64,000 bases of DNA, taken from NCBI RefSeq assembly GCF_004375085.3, contig NZ_SNAQ03000002.1, positions 248,001 to 312,000 on the forward strand, read 5' to 3'. Within the stretch, counting starts at the first letter, position 1. Each line of letters starts with the position of its first letter. Position numbers and translations under genes: made by a program. Source of the DNA: Lewinella sp. W8. Lineage in GTDB: Bacteria; Bacteroidota; Bacteroidia; Chitinophagales; Saprospiraceae. The notes below the pieces were generated by a model, which searched no databases, had not been told where the DNA came from, and saw nothing but the letters and a program-made list of their open reading frames with translations. This document shows positions 35,447 to 44,011 of this stretch, one piece after another.

Positions 35447-36088
35447 CTATTCCGGCATCAACACCTCATCCACGAAGCCATAGGCCCGGGCCGCTTCGGC
35501 CCGCATCCAGTTATCCCGATCGGCGTCTTTCTCGATCTGCTCGGGCGTTTGCCCGCTGTGCCGGCTCATGATGCCGTACAGGTCTGCCTTTAGTTCCCGG
35601 AACAGGTCGTAGGTGATTTCCATGTCGGCAAACTTCCCCTGCATCCCGCCACTGGGCTGGTGGATCATCACCCGTCCGTGGGGCAGGATGGTCCGCTTCC
35701 CGGCCGCTCCTGCACAGAGCAATACGGCGGCCATACTGGCGGCGATACTTGTACAGGCCGTGACTACGTCCGGCCGGACGTGTTGCATGGTGTCGTAGAT
35801 GCCCAGCCCGGCGGTAACCGAGCCACCGGGAGAATTGATGTACAGGGTGATGTCCCGGCCCGGATCCACACTGCTCAGGTAGAGTAATTGTGCCTGAATG
35901 ACGTTGGCCACGTAATCATCGATGGCCGTACCCAGGTAGATGATCCGGTCCATCATGAGCCGGCTGAAAACGTCCAACTGAGCAACGTTGAGGGGCCGCT
36001 CCTCAATGATGGTCGGGGAGATCGAAGCGGACAATACGGTGGGGTCCAACCCGTGGTCGAGTTGGGCGTAACGAAGAAAATCATGCAT
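35447..36088 (-). CDS. clpP: ATP-dependent Clp protease proteolytic subunit
   Basis: 213-residue ClpP serine protease. Catalytic Ser118 in SIAASMAAVLLCAGAAG, His143 in VMIHQPSGG and the acidic partner in IEKDADRDNWM are present, as is the INSPGGSVTAG oxyanion loop. Length and motifs are normal for ClpP, which forms a barrel fed by ClpX/ClpA-type unfoldases. No clpX lies beside it here. Instead it follows an ECF sigma factor gene and a 54-residue gene on the same strand, 12 bases after the latter, so it is probably a second, specialised ClpP in that operon. The partner unfoldase is unknown. Confidence 0.95.
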   Translation of the reverse strand: MHDFLRYAQLDHGLDPTVLSASISPTIIEERPLNVAQLDVFSRLMMDRIIYLGTAIDDYVANVIQAQLLYLSSVDPGRDITLYINSPGGSVTAGLGIYDTMQHVRPDVVTACTSIAASMAAVLLCAGAAGKRTILPHGRVMIHQPSGGMQGKFADMEITYDLFRELKADLYGIMSRHSGQTPEQIEKDADRDNWMRAEAARAYGFVDEVLMPE

Positions 36089-36100
36089 GGTAAAAGGGGT

Positions 36101-36265
36101 TTAATTGGGTTTGATCAGGCCAACGCGGGCCAGCCAGACCGTGAGGTAGCGCCACCGGCGCCGGGGGGTTGCCGACCGCACCCACCCACGTACCCGGTGC
36201 AGGGATACGGAAGGTGGCCGCTGCCGGAGGTGGGCCAGTAGCTTATCGAGTTCAGCGTCGGTCAT
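36101..36265 (-). CDS. 54-residue Arg-rich protein between sigma factor and ClpP
   Basis: A short frame (MTDAELDKLLAHLRQRPPSV...) that begins with an ATGA overlap on the sigma-factor stop and ends in TAA at 36101-36103, 12 bases before clpP. The first half is an amphipathic helix; the second half is very basic (WVRSATPRRRWRYLTVWLAR) and ends GLIKPN. No known family is recognised. The ATGA coupling and tight spacing argue that it is translated. By position it could be an anti-sigma or adaptor peptide acting on the sigma factor or ClpP, but that is inference. Confidence 0.6.
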   Translation of the reverse strand: MTDAELDKLLAHLRQRPPSVSLHRVRGWVRSATPRRRWRYLTVWLARVGLIKPN

Positions 36266-36816
36266 AGTAGAATGGCGGCGTAGATTCTCAGGCGTTGGGT
36301 GACGGTCAGCGGCCGACCGTCCTCGGCCAGCATTTCCCGTAGCCGCTTGCGGGCGCGGCTTACCCGGGTTTTGACCGCTCCCGGGGAAATTCCCTGAATG
36401 TCGGCCACCTCCCGGACGGAAAACCCACTTACGGTGCGCAAGAGTAAAGCTTCGCGTTCCGCGGCCGGCAACATATCGACCGCCCGGAGCAGAAACTGTA
36501 GATCGAGGGCGGCTTCGGGATTGTTGGGCAGGCGCTCGTCGAGTACGCGTTTACGGTCCAGCAGGTACCGTCGGTGTACCTCCCGGGAGCGCAGCCGGTT
36601 CTTCACCTGATGATTGACGATTCCGATCAGGTAAGCCAGGAGGCGGTTTTTGTCCTCCAGGGCCGTCCACTGCTCCAGGGCCGCCAGCACGGCATCCTGG
36701 ACGAGGTCCTCCGCCTCGGCCAGGCCAAGGAAGCGAGCGTCGCAATACCGCAGGAACGCGCCGTGGATGGGCGCGTACCAGCGCAAGAATTCGTCTTTTG
36801 TCTTGGTGGCTTCCAT
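36262..36816 (-). CDS. ECF-type RNA polymerase sigma factor
   Basis: 184 residues from the ATG at 36816 (MEATKTKDEFLRWY), chosen because the 62 codons further upstream are open only through a repeat-bearing intergenic stretch. Region 2: GAFLRYCDARFLGLAEAEDLVQDAVLAALEQW. Region 4: LPAAEREALLLRTVSGFSVREVADIQGISPGAVKTRVSRARKRLREML. A short C-terminal extension (GRPLTVTQRLRIYAAILL) follows. The stop overlaps the ATG of the 54-residue gene, and clpP comes next, so the three form one operon. The regulon is unknown. Confidence 0.9.
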   Translation of the reverse strand: MEATKTKDEFLRWYAPIHGAFLRYCDARFLGLAEAEDLVQDAVLAALEQWTALEDKNRLLAYLIGIVNHQVKNRLRSREVHRRYLLDRKRVLDERLPNNPEAALDLQFLLRAVDMLPAAEREALLLRTVSGFSVREVADIQGISPGAVKTRVSRARKRLREMLAEDGRPLTVTQRLRIYAAILL

Positions 36817-37120
36817 ATTTCGGGTTTCTACGGTAATAGTAACGCTACGGGCAAAAAGGTTACCGGAGGAGGATAATTTTGGCGGTTGAGGAGAAGGTAA
36901 GGTAAAGATGGAATGGATTGAGCATGAGGGCGCAAGCGCAGGTGCAATGAAGTGAACCCTCGTGCTCAGCCGGGGTGCAGCGGAAGCTGGCGGGCAAACC
37001 ATCCGCCCAATATCCTCCGTTTTTGTCTCCCCAGGTGCACAGCGCCGGAAATTGAAGATTGCTCATGGACGAATCAGGTCGACAAACCGTTCTCAGTAGG
37101 CGGCGATAAAAGCCTACAGC
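36817..37120. repeat. Intergenic region with reverse copy of dispersed repeats
   Basis: 304 bases between divergent genes. 36929-36947 is a perfect 19-base repeat (GGCGCAAGCGCAGGTGCAA), and 36937-36978, read on the minus strand, is a diverged relative of the 34-base tandem unit at 34333 together with its GCACCTGCG tail. The rest is featureless. Promoters for both flanking genes must lie here but no consensus was identified. Confidence 0.65.
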
Positions 37121-38566
37121 ATGCGTTACTGGCTCCTGAGCGTTCTTTTGATTATCGGTCATGGTCTTTTGGCCCAGGAAGCCAGTGCACTCGACTGTGC
37201 TGACGGTATCGACAACGATGGTGACGGGCTCATTGACTGCGACGATCCGGGCTGCCAGGAATTACCTAATCTGGGTTGCGACATCTGCCCCGGGGGATTA
37301 AGCTTCGCAGACACTGTTCTGTTTTTCAATCAGAACTGTGGGAATCAGGTGGGAGAATTGGTGAATGCCCTGGGGGTAGCAGATTGGTCTGAAGAAGATA
37401 CCGACCGGCCCGCAATTCTGTCCCTGGGACGGGGTGGAGTCTTGCGGCTGGGCTTTACCAATAATCAAATGATCAACTCCGGTAACGGTACGCCGGATTT
37501 ATGGTTGTTCGAAGTAGGGGTGGCGGCAGAAAGGTCATCCATTGCTTTGCGGCCGGTAGACCTATCGACGCGGGACGCGATGATCGCAGCGGGGCTCCCG
37601 GATGAGGACGGAGAGGGCTACTTCACCGTTGGCATACTCGAAGGCGCAACCACCGGAATCGACATCGATGCCGTCTTACCCGGATTTGCGAACGGCGCCC
37701 TGCGCTATGATGCCGTGCAAATCAGGGATATCCAGGGGGGCGACTGCGCCGGGCCCGCAACCGGTGCGGACATCGACGCCGTCTGCGCGGTCTCCTCGGC
37801 CCCTCCGGTAGACTGTAGAGGAATCTCGGGAGGTTCCGCCAGGCTAGACGCCTGTGGCGTCTGCCTCGAGCCAAACGATCCCGCCTTTAATCAATCCTGT
37901 GCCGACTGTGCCGGGGTTCCAAATGGGCAGTCGGTGGTCGACTCCTGCGGCACCTGTATCCTGGCCACCAGCCCCCGATTCAATGCGGCCTGCACCGACT
38001 GTACCGGTACCCTTTTCGGCTCAGCCATCGTCGACTCCTGCGGGCTTTGCCTGCAACCCGGTGATACGCTGTTTAACCGTACCTGTTTCGACTGCTTTGG
38101 CGAACCCGCCGGGCCCGCCAGAATAGACTCCTGCGGTATCTGTTTACTGCCCTCAGACCCCGAATTCAATCGGGCCTGTGCGGATTGTGCGGGCACACCC
38201 AACGGACTGGCCGTTTTCGATGAATGTGGCTTCTGTCTCCTACCTACCGATACCACCTTCAACCAGCGCTGTGCCGATCAACTTCCCCTATTCGTTCCCT
38301 CCGGCTTCTCCCCCAACGACGATGGGGTCAATGACGTGCTGCGCATCTATAAATCCCAGGACATCCGTGCTCGTGTCCGAGCCTGTCGGATCTATGATCG
38401 TTGGGGAGGGTTAATCGCCCAAACCGGCCCCGCTGTCTTCACCGATCGGGCGGACCTTTGGCGCGGACGGGAAGCCGCCTCCGGGGTATACGTTTACGTC
38501 GTCGAGGTGCAGTACCAGGACGGTACGGTACGGTTAGTCAAAGGGTCCGTAACCTTGATTCGTTAG
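37121..38566 (+). CDS. Cys-rich repeat protein with T9SS type B (CHU_C) sorting domain
   Basis: 481 residues. Signal peptide about 1-18 (LLIIGHGLLAQ). Next comes a calcium-binding-like motif ALDCADGIDNDGDGLIDCDDPGCQ of the kind seen in MopE-like proteins, then a beta domain with DLWLFEVG. Residues about 245-385 hold about 4.6 copies of a 31-residue Cys repeat (CGxCL.P.D..FN..C.DC.G...G....DS). The C-terminal ~85 residues (VPSGFSPNDDGVNDVLRIY...VYVYVVEVQYQDG) are a gliding-motility/CHU_C type B sorting domain, so the protein goes out through T9SS and stays at the surface or is released. Role unknown; adhesion or matrix binding is plausible. Confidence 0.85.
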   Translation: MRYWLLSVLLIIGHGLLAQEASALDCADGIDNDGDGLIDCDDPGCQELPNLGCDICPGGLSFADTVLFFNQNCGNQVGELVNALGVADWSEEDTDRPAILSLGRGGVLRLGFTNNQMINSGNGTPDLWLFEVGVAAERSSIALRPVDLSTRDAMIAAGLPDEDGEGYFTVGILEGATTGIDIDAVLPGFANGALRYDAVQIRDIQGGDCAGPATGADIDAVCAVSSAPPVDCRGISGGSARLDACGVCLEPNDPAFNQSCADCAGVPNGQSVVDSCGTCILATSPRFNAACTDCTGTLFGSAIVDSCGLCLQPGDTLFNRTCFDCFGEPAGPARIDSCGICLLPSDPEFNRACADCAGTPNGLAVFDECGFCLLPTDTTFNQRCADQLPLFVPSGFSPNDDGVNDVLRIYKSQDIRARVRACRIYDRWGGLIAQTGPAVFTDRADLWRGREAASGVYVYVVEVQYQDGTVRLVKGSVTLIR

Positions 38567-38808
38567 GGTTACGTGGGAAGCTGTGGCGTTACATCCGTTG
38601 TGTACTTCGTACGCTCTATTTCCTAAAGGCATTTTAGTGCATTGGTCAATTGCGATCAATAGAAGCCCAAGCACTTAAAATATGATTGCGGTAAGTGGAG
38701 TTTCCTTTCCCCGAAAGGGAACCCATTCGGATCAGGGGAAGCAGAATATTCCCCGCGAGAGATTGTGGCTAATTAGTCTTAGCCAATTTTACCTTCTTTG
38801 ATGGTGTG

Positions 38809-38831
38809 GTCGCCTTTCGGGGAAAGGCGAC
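38809..38831. repeat. Hairpin repeat, copy 1 (pair with 51763-51785)
   Basis: GTCGCCTTTC-ggg-GAAAGGCGAC, a perfect 10-bp stem. The copy at 51763 has GTCACCTTTC-ggc-GAAAGGTGAC: the one stem difference (G/C to A/T) is compensated on the other arm. The bases before it (GATGGtGTG versus GATGGaGTG) also match. Confidence 0.8.
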
Positions 38832-39003
38832 TCCAGGTGTTTGCGCTTAGAAGGGGCATGGACTGCTTATTCATTGCTCCTCGGAGATTTAGATTGCGCC
38901 CCGCGTCCGCGACAAAAGGTCGAGCCCCGCGATCACCCTCGGGGTCCTCGCCCACCTTTTTATACAGCCTGGTCAATGCGATGAAATACCGGGCAAAAAA
39001 AAG

Positions 39004-39037
39004 CGTCCCGAACGCTGACGGGGCAACGTTCGGGACG
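39004..39037 (-). terminator. Intrinsic terminator of SusC/SusD operon
   Basis: On the minus strand an 11-bp stem (CGTCCCGAACG with CGTTCGGGACG) is followed by a short linker and a run of eight T. It lies 52 bases past the SusD stop. Confidence 0.85.
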
Positions 39038-39088
39038 GCTTAACGCGGGCGTGTCATCTAACACCCGCTACAATAATTCGGCAACTCA

Positions 39089-40756
39089 CTACGGGTTCTG
39101 ATCCGCCGGAGTGAGGTTCGGATTGGTATCAATTTCCCGCTGGGGAATCTTGAATACCCAACGTGGCTCTTCCGAAGGCCGACCAACCTGATAAGCATCC
39201 TGGTAAATCGACTGCGAAGCACCGGAACCACCGTTAGCGGCGTGGTCGATGGGGTCATCCCAGCGGATTTTGTCCTGGAACAGGAAGCCTTCGCCCCATA
39301 ACTCCAGTCCACGCTGGAACTTGATGTGCTCCATGAACTCCTCCTGGGTGTCAAAAGCCGTTACGTCGTAGTTGCTGTCCCGCTCTTCACCCAGTGGGCG
39401 CAACGCTTCCTGGGCATCGGAGAGATTACCCATCATCAGTTCCGCCTCTGCCTCAATGAGGTACATTTCGGAAGAGCGCATCATGATGATATCATCTGGC
39501 TCGATACCTCCCGGAATGGCCTGCCGCAGTTTTACGTGCATGTAAGGGTGAGCGTTATGGGCTGAAGTCCAGCCCCATTGCGCTTCCAGGGCGTCTCTGG
39601 CCGCATCAAACTCCTCTTCGGTCTGGTAGAGCGGGTTGGTGTTGTTGGCCCAGCCCCCTTCTCCATTGGCGGCGGAGAGGTTAGTATTCGGGGCATTGAT
39701 GAGGAACATATCCTTACGATAATCCGTGTCCGGGGTAGCGTCAATGAGGCGGCGATCCGCAATCTTGGGGTTGTTCCGGACCTGGCTACCGTTGAAGGTA
39801 TTAGAAGCCAGGTAGAAGTAAGAACGGAAGAAGGTAGTCTCCGTCGGGATAACGTTATAACCCCAGATCACCTCGGGGAGTAGCGTGGTGTTAAAGCCAG
39901 ACTTCCAGTCGGCTTCTCCCATGAGGGGATAATTCGCCCGAGCCTGAACCGCCGCATCAACGGCCTCTTGCCATCTTCCCGTAGCCAGCGCCGCGCGGGC
40001 GCGAAGGCCCCAGGCAACGTCGGCGTTGAGGTCGGCTTTGTCAAAAGCACTTCCCGTACCACGTGGAACGCCCTCGGCGAAATTGTCGATGGCGGCGTCT
40101 AAGTCAGCAAATATCTGGTCGTAAACCGCCTGTACGGTTTCGCGGGGCCCACTCTCGAAGGGAGCCTCGGAGGCGAACAGGATCGGCACCCCGGGATCCG
40201 AGCTGGGGTTACCGATCAGGTAGCCCTTGGCGTAGTGCTGGACCAGCGAGAGGTAGGCGTAGGCCCGGTAGGCGTAAGCCTGGCCGAGAATGGTACGCAG
40301 CGTCGGGGTCATCGGAAGATCACCTTCCGCCACCCGGTTGATGATGGAGTTGGCGTTCAGGATAATATTGTAGCGGTGGTACCACAGAATATCAACCGTA
40401 TTGGTGAAGGCGTCAGTATGAGAAATCCACTGCGCTTCGCTCCGCCAGCCCAGGTTGTTGGCGTTGGCGCTGTGGATCAGCCCACCGGCGAGGTTGTCAC
40501 CCATAGGAACCCAGTAGTGCTCGCCGGCTCGTGCGGTATTGGCGATGGTCGAGCCGCCCGGCAATACCGTTTGCGATTGGGCGTACTGCGTCCGGTGCAT
40601 CCCGTTGATGATCAGGGACATATTAGCTTCGGTTGCCAGGGCATCTGCCGTAGAGATGGCATCCGTGGGGCTGGTATTCAGGAAATCCTCTTCGCAGGAG
40701 GAGTACAGCACCACCACGGCAAAGAGAAGGAAAGAATATTTTAAGTAGGACATCAT
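39089..40756 (-). CDS. SusD/RagB-family nutrient-binding lipoprotein
   Basis: 555 residues from the ATG at 40756 (a second ATG follows at 40753), opening a lipoprotein signal with YSSCEEDFLNTSPTDAIS, the characteristic SusD start. Further family signs are a TPR-like helical core (LGQAYAYRAYAYLSLVQHYAKGYL), WRSEAQW and the C-terminal region with GLELWGEGFLFQDKIRWDD and YLIEAEAELMMGN. The protein is anchored on the outer surface and captures substrate over the SusC-like transporter encoded upstream. No glycan hydrolase adjoins the pair, so the substrate (glycan, peptide or other) is open. Confidence 0.95.
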   Translation of the reverse strand: MMSYLKYSFLLFAVVVLYSSCEEDFLNTSPTDAISTADALATEANMSLIINGMHRTQYAQSQTVLPGGSTIANTARAGEHYWVPMGDNLAGGLIHSANANNLGWRSEAQWISHTDAFTNTVDILWYHRYNIILNANSIINRVAEGDLPMTPTLRTILGQAYAYRAYAYLSLVQHYAKGYLIGNPSSDPGVPILFASEAPFESGPRETVQAVYDQIFADLDAAIDNFAEGVPRGTGSAFDKADLNADVAWGLRARAALATGRWQEAVDAAVQARANYPLMGEADWKSGFNTTLLPEVIWGYNVIPTETTFFRSYFYLASNTFNGSQVRNNPKIADRRLIDATPDTDYRKDMFLINAPNTNLSAANGEGGWANNTNPLYQTEEEFDAARDALEAQWGWTSAHNAHPYMHVKLRQAIPGGIEPDDIIMMRSSEMYLIEAEAELMMGNLSDAQEALRPLGEERDSNYDVTAFDTQEEFMEHIKFQRGLELWGEGFLFQDKIRWDDPIDHAANGGSGASQSIYQDAYQVGRPSEEPRWVFKIPQREIDTNPNLTPADQNP

Positions 40757-40885
40757 TTTAAATGACTTTGAAGTTGGTACAAAGATTAGGTTGGGGTGGC
40801 AGGGGTGAATGGTATGGGAGTTAGTTGCTAACACCGATCATTATCATTCACCCCAACGAGTCCACCGCAACGCGTTCTAAGTAGT

Positions 40886-43800
40886 TTAAAAGTTGCCGTT
40901 GATCCCAACGGAGATGATCCGGGTAGGAGCAAAGGTGTTTCCGGCCGGCGTACCCGCGAGGTTGAACTGGGGGTTCAGGCCGCGGCGGGCAGCAGAAACG
41001 AACAGGTTCTCTCCGGTAACGGATAACCGCAGGTTTTCCATACCGATCCTTTGGGTTACGGCGTCACCGAACGTATAACCCAAGTTGATGTTGCGCAGGG
41101 AGAAGAACGAGGCGTCCGTCAGGAAGCGAGAAGATGCGGTGCGCACCAGCAGGTTGTTACCATTCTCCATCCGGGGAACGTTGGTGATGTCGCCGGGCTG
41201 ACGCCAGGCGTTCATGATGTCGGGGTGCAGGGAACTTCCGTAGTTTCCACTGTGCATCATCGCAGCGTAGCCGTTGTCGAGGACGTAGCCACCGATGCCG
41301 AAGTTGGTCAGAATGTTCAGCGAGAACCCTTTGAAGAAGATGTTGGTAGAAACGGATCCGTTCACGTCGGGAACGGAGCTCTTGTCGAGGTAAGCTCGTT
41401 CCGTGTCCTGCCAGTCGTTAGTCACGGCGTGAGAACCATCTTCTTCCAGCACGGGGATGGTGTTGCCATCGTCGTCAAATTCATAAACGAAGTACAACTG
41501 GTCGCCAGTCGCGGGGTCTACCCCGGCGGTATGGAACATGTAGAAGTCGTAGCGGGAGCGTCCTTCTTCCCAGCGCTTGGTGCCCGTAACCACTGGCTCC
41601 GGCAGGCTGGTGATCTCGTTTCTGAAGGTAGAAGCCGTTACCCGAACGTTCCAGCGGAAATCAGGGCGGGTAATCAGGTTGGCCGTCAGGCCAAGCTCAA
41701 TCCCGGAGTTTACCATGTCGGCAATGTTGGCGGGAATGGAGTTGGCACCGTTACTCAGCGGAATGGGCTGATCGAACAGCAGGTCGGTAGAAGCACGGTT
41801 AAAGTACTCCAAAGAGCCATCCAGGAAGTTGTTGAACAAGGTGAACTCAAGGGCAACGTCAAAGAGCTCGGTGGTTTCCCACTGGAGTTGGTCGTTACCG
41901 ATTTCAGAGAACACAATGGCCGGGTTACCAGCGTTAGAGGTCAGGTCAAACAGGGCGCGGGAAGCAAAGAAGCCCAGGTTGTCGCTACCCGTGAGGCCGA
42001 AGGAGGACCGTAGCTTCAGGCGATCAATCCAGGAAACATTCTGGATGAACTGCTCCTGATCGAGGCGCCAGGAGGCACCTACACCCCAGAAAGCACCCCA
42101 CTGGGAGCCGGGGCTGAAGGCCGAAGACCCGTCATACCGTCCCGAAAGGCTGAGGTAATATTTACTGTCAAAGTTGTAGTTCGCCTGGGCGAAGTACCCC
42201 TCAATGCGCTTAACGGTGGTGGAGCCACCAACGCTAACTGGCGAAGCAAAGTTTGCGAATTCGAAGATGCCCTCTGCCGTTTGATCGACGGCCAGCGCGT
42301 TGTTGCTGCTAAACGTCCGATCAAAGCTTTCGTGGCCGAGCTTAATGTCCAGGTTGTGCAACCCACCAATGTTGGTGGTGTAGTTCAACTGCTGCACAAA
42401 GTTCTCAATTTGCCGGCGGAAACGAGTTTCGCTGTAGCGACCGGTTGGCTGAGCATCACCAATGATGTTGTTTTCGTACTCCTTCTCCAGACCTTCGTTG
42501 ATGTCCCGACCGTAGTTCAGGCTCAGACTCAGTCCGTTGATGGGCAGGGCAACGTCGGCATAAAAGCGGAAACCGTAGGTGTTATCCCGGTCACGCTCGT
42601 CGTTGAGCAGCAATTCCTGCAGGGCGTGACGGCCCTGGTTGATGGGCCGGGAGCCAATGTTGAACTCGGGGAAACCTTCCCCGTTGTCAAATCTTGGGTT
42701 ACCGGCCGCATCCAGCACGATGTTACCCTGCTGGTCGTTGACGAATACGGGGTAGATGGAACCGATGTTCTTCGCAAAGCCGAAGGGGTTCACGATGCTA
42801 CCGGTACCGGCAGAACTGGGGCCGGCGGCGGTGGAAACCGTTACGTTGGCACTACCACCCAGGGTCAGCCAGTTATTGGCGTCGAAGTCGGCGTTGACGC
42901 GCGTGGTCAGGCGGTCATACTCGGAAGTTTGGATGAAGCCCCCCTCTTCCAGGTAAGAAGTAGAGAAAAACACACTGTGGTTTTCGCCACCACTGGCTAC
43001 GTTGACGTTGTAATTCGTCCGGGTGTTGGGCACCTGCAATTCATCGTACCAGTTCAGGCTCTGGTAAACGACCTCAGCGTTGGGGTTGAGCCGCCCGTCC
43101 GTGCCGACAATCTGATCGTTGGGGACGTTGAAGGGGTTGTAGCCGAGGTTTTGGTAAATGTTTGCGGAGGCAAACTCGGCGCTACCGTCGGCGGCACCTG
43201 AGTTCTTCAAGGCTTCCCACATGATCTCATAGTACTCGCCGGGACTTACTTCGTCGTAAAAGGGAACCGCCGGAGATACCCAGCCGTGGTTGACGGAAGC
43301 GGAGACCTGCGTTCTGCCCTTACGGGAACCTTTCTTGGTGGTGATCAGCACTACTCCGGCAGCTGCTCTGGAACCGTAGAGGGCAGTAGAAGCAGCATCC
43401 TTAAGTACCGTAATCGACTCGATGTCTTCCTGGTTGATGTTCACCAATCCGCCGTCGAACTGGACACCATCAACGATGAAAAGTGGTGTCGCACTACCGT
43501 TCAGGGTACCGACACCGCGAATGAAGATTCCCGGAGAGGAACCAGGACCGCCGTTGGCGGAAGTAAACTGAACGCCGGTAGCAACACCTTCGATGGCCGC
43601 AATCGGAGAGGTAACAGTACGTACCTCCAGGTCTTTGGCCCCGATGACGTCCGCAGAACCCGAAAAGGCCTCTTTGGTAGTCGTACCGAAAGCCGTAACG
43701 ATAACCTGCTCCAGCACTTCGGCGGAGGTTTCCATCGTCACGTTAATGACGGCCCGGTTGTTGATCTCAATGCTCTGGGTGCCGAAGCCCGTATAGCTGA

Positions 43801-44011
43801 ACTGGAGCACATTCTGGCCTTCGGGGACGCTAATGCTGTAGTTGCCGTCCAGGTCAGTAACCGTTCCCGTAGTTGTTCCTTCGACCAGGACACTAACCCC
43901 GATCAGACTCTCGCCGTCCTCGTCGGTGACGACGCCCGTGACTGTTTGTTGCGCCATGGCTATGCCCCCAACAAAGAGCATCGATATTATGGCTAATAAA
44001 AGTCTTTTCAT
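40886..44011 (-). CDS. SusC/RagA-family TonB-dependent outer-membrane transporter
   Basis: 1041 residues. Signal peptide MKRLLLAIISMLFVGGIAMAQ. A carboxypeptidase-regulatory-like domain follows (TVTGVVTDEDGESLIGVSVLVEG, about 22-105), then the SusC plug with IVTAFGTTTKEAFSG and the LYGSRAAAGVVLITTKKG motif. The rest is the 22-strand barrel with NLGYTFG and GTPAGNTFAPTRIISVGINGNF at the end. It imports substrate using TonB energy together with the SusD-like lipoprotein encoded 129 bases downstream. Length is normal for the family. Confidence 0.96.
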   Translation of the reverse strand: MKRLLLAIISMLFVGGIAMAQQTVTGVVTDEDGESLIGVSVLVEGTTTGTVTDLDGNYSISVPEGQNVLQFSYTGFGTQSIEINNRAVINVTMETSAEVLEQVIVTAFGTTTKEAFSGSADVIGAKDLEVRTVTSPIAAIEGVATGVQFTSANGGPGSSPGIFIRGVGTLNGSATPLFIVDGVQFDGGLVNINQEDIESITVLKDAASTALYGSRAAAGVVLITTKKGSRKGRTQVSASVNHGWVSPAVPFYDEVSPGEYYEIMWEALKNSGAADGSAEFASANIYQNLGYNPFNVPNDQIVGTDGRLNPNAEVVYQSLNWYDELQVPNTRTNYNVNVASGGENHSVFFSTSYLEEGGFIQTSEYDRLTTRVNADFDANNWLTLGGSANVTVSTAAGPSSAGTGSIVNPFGFAKNIGSIYPVFVNDQQGNIVLDAAGNPRFDNGEGFPEFNIGSRPINQGRHALQELLLNDERDRDNTYGFRFYADVALPINGLSLSLNYGRDINEGLEKEYENNIIGDAQPTGRYSETRFRRQIENFVQQLNYTTNIGGLHNLDIKLGHESFDRTFSSNNALAVDQTAEGIFEFANFASPVSVGGSTTVKRIEGYFAQANYNFDSKYYLSLSGRYDGSSAFSPGSQWGAFWGVGASWRLDQEQFIQNVSWIDRLKLRSSFGLTGSDNLGFFASRALFDLTSNAGNPAIVFSEIGNDQLQWETTELFDVALEFTLFNNFLDGSLEYFNRASTDLLFDQPIPLSNGANSIPANIADMVNSGIELGLTANLITRPDFRWNVRVTASTFRNEITSLPEPVVTGTKRWEEGRSRYDFYMFHTAGVDPATGDQLYFVYEFDDDGNTIPVLEEDGSHAVTNDWQDTERAYLDKSSVPDVNGSVSTNIFFKGFSLNILTNFGIGGYVLDNGYAAMMHSGNYGSSLHPDIMNAWRQPGDITNVPRMENGNNLLVRTASSRFLTDASFFSLRNINLGYTFGDAVTQRIGMENLRLSVTGENLFVSAARRGLNPQFNLAGTPAGNTFAPTRIISVGINGNF

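Larger units (their letters stand above)
38567..39088. other. Intergenic region, SusD terminator side
   Basis: 522 bases with no coding frame that looks real. It contains a perfect 10-bp hairpin (38809-38831) related to 51763-51785, a weaker related hairpin at about 38701-38722 (CTTTCcccGAAAG core), and the minus-strand terminator of the SusC/SusD operon at 39004-39037. Confidence 0.55.

Noticed and set aside
36817..37002. 62-residue N-terminal extension of the second sigma factor
   Set aside because: It reads through intergenic, repeat-bearing DNA; the ATG at 36816 gives the normal sigma start.
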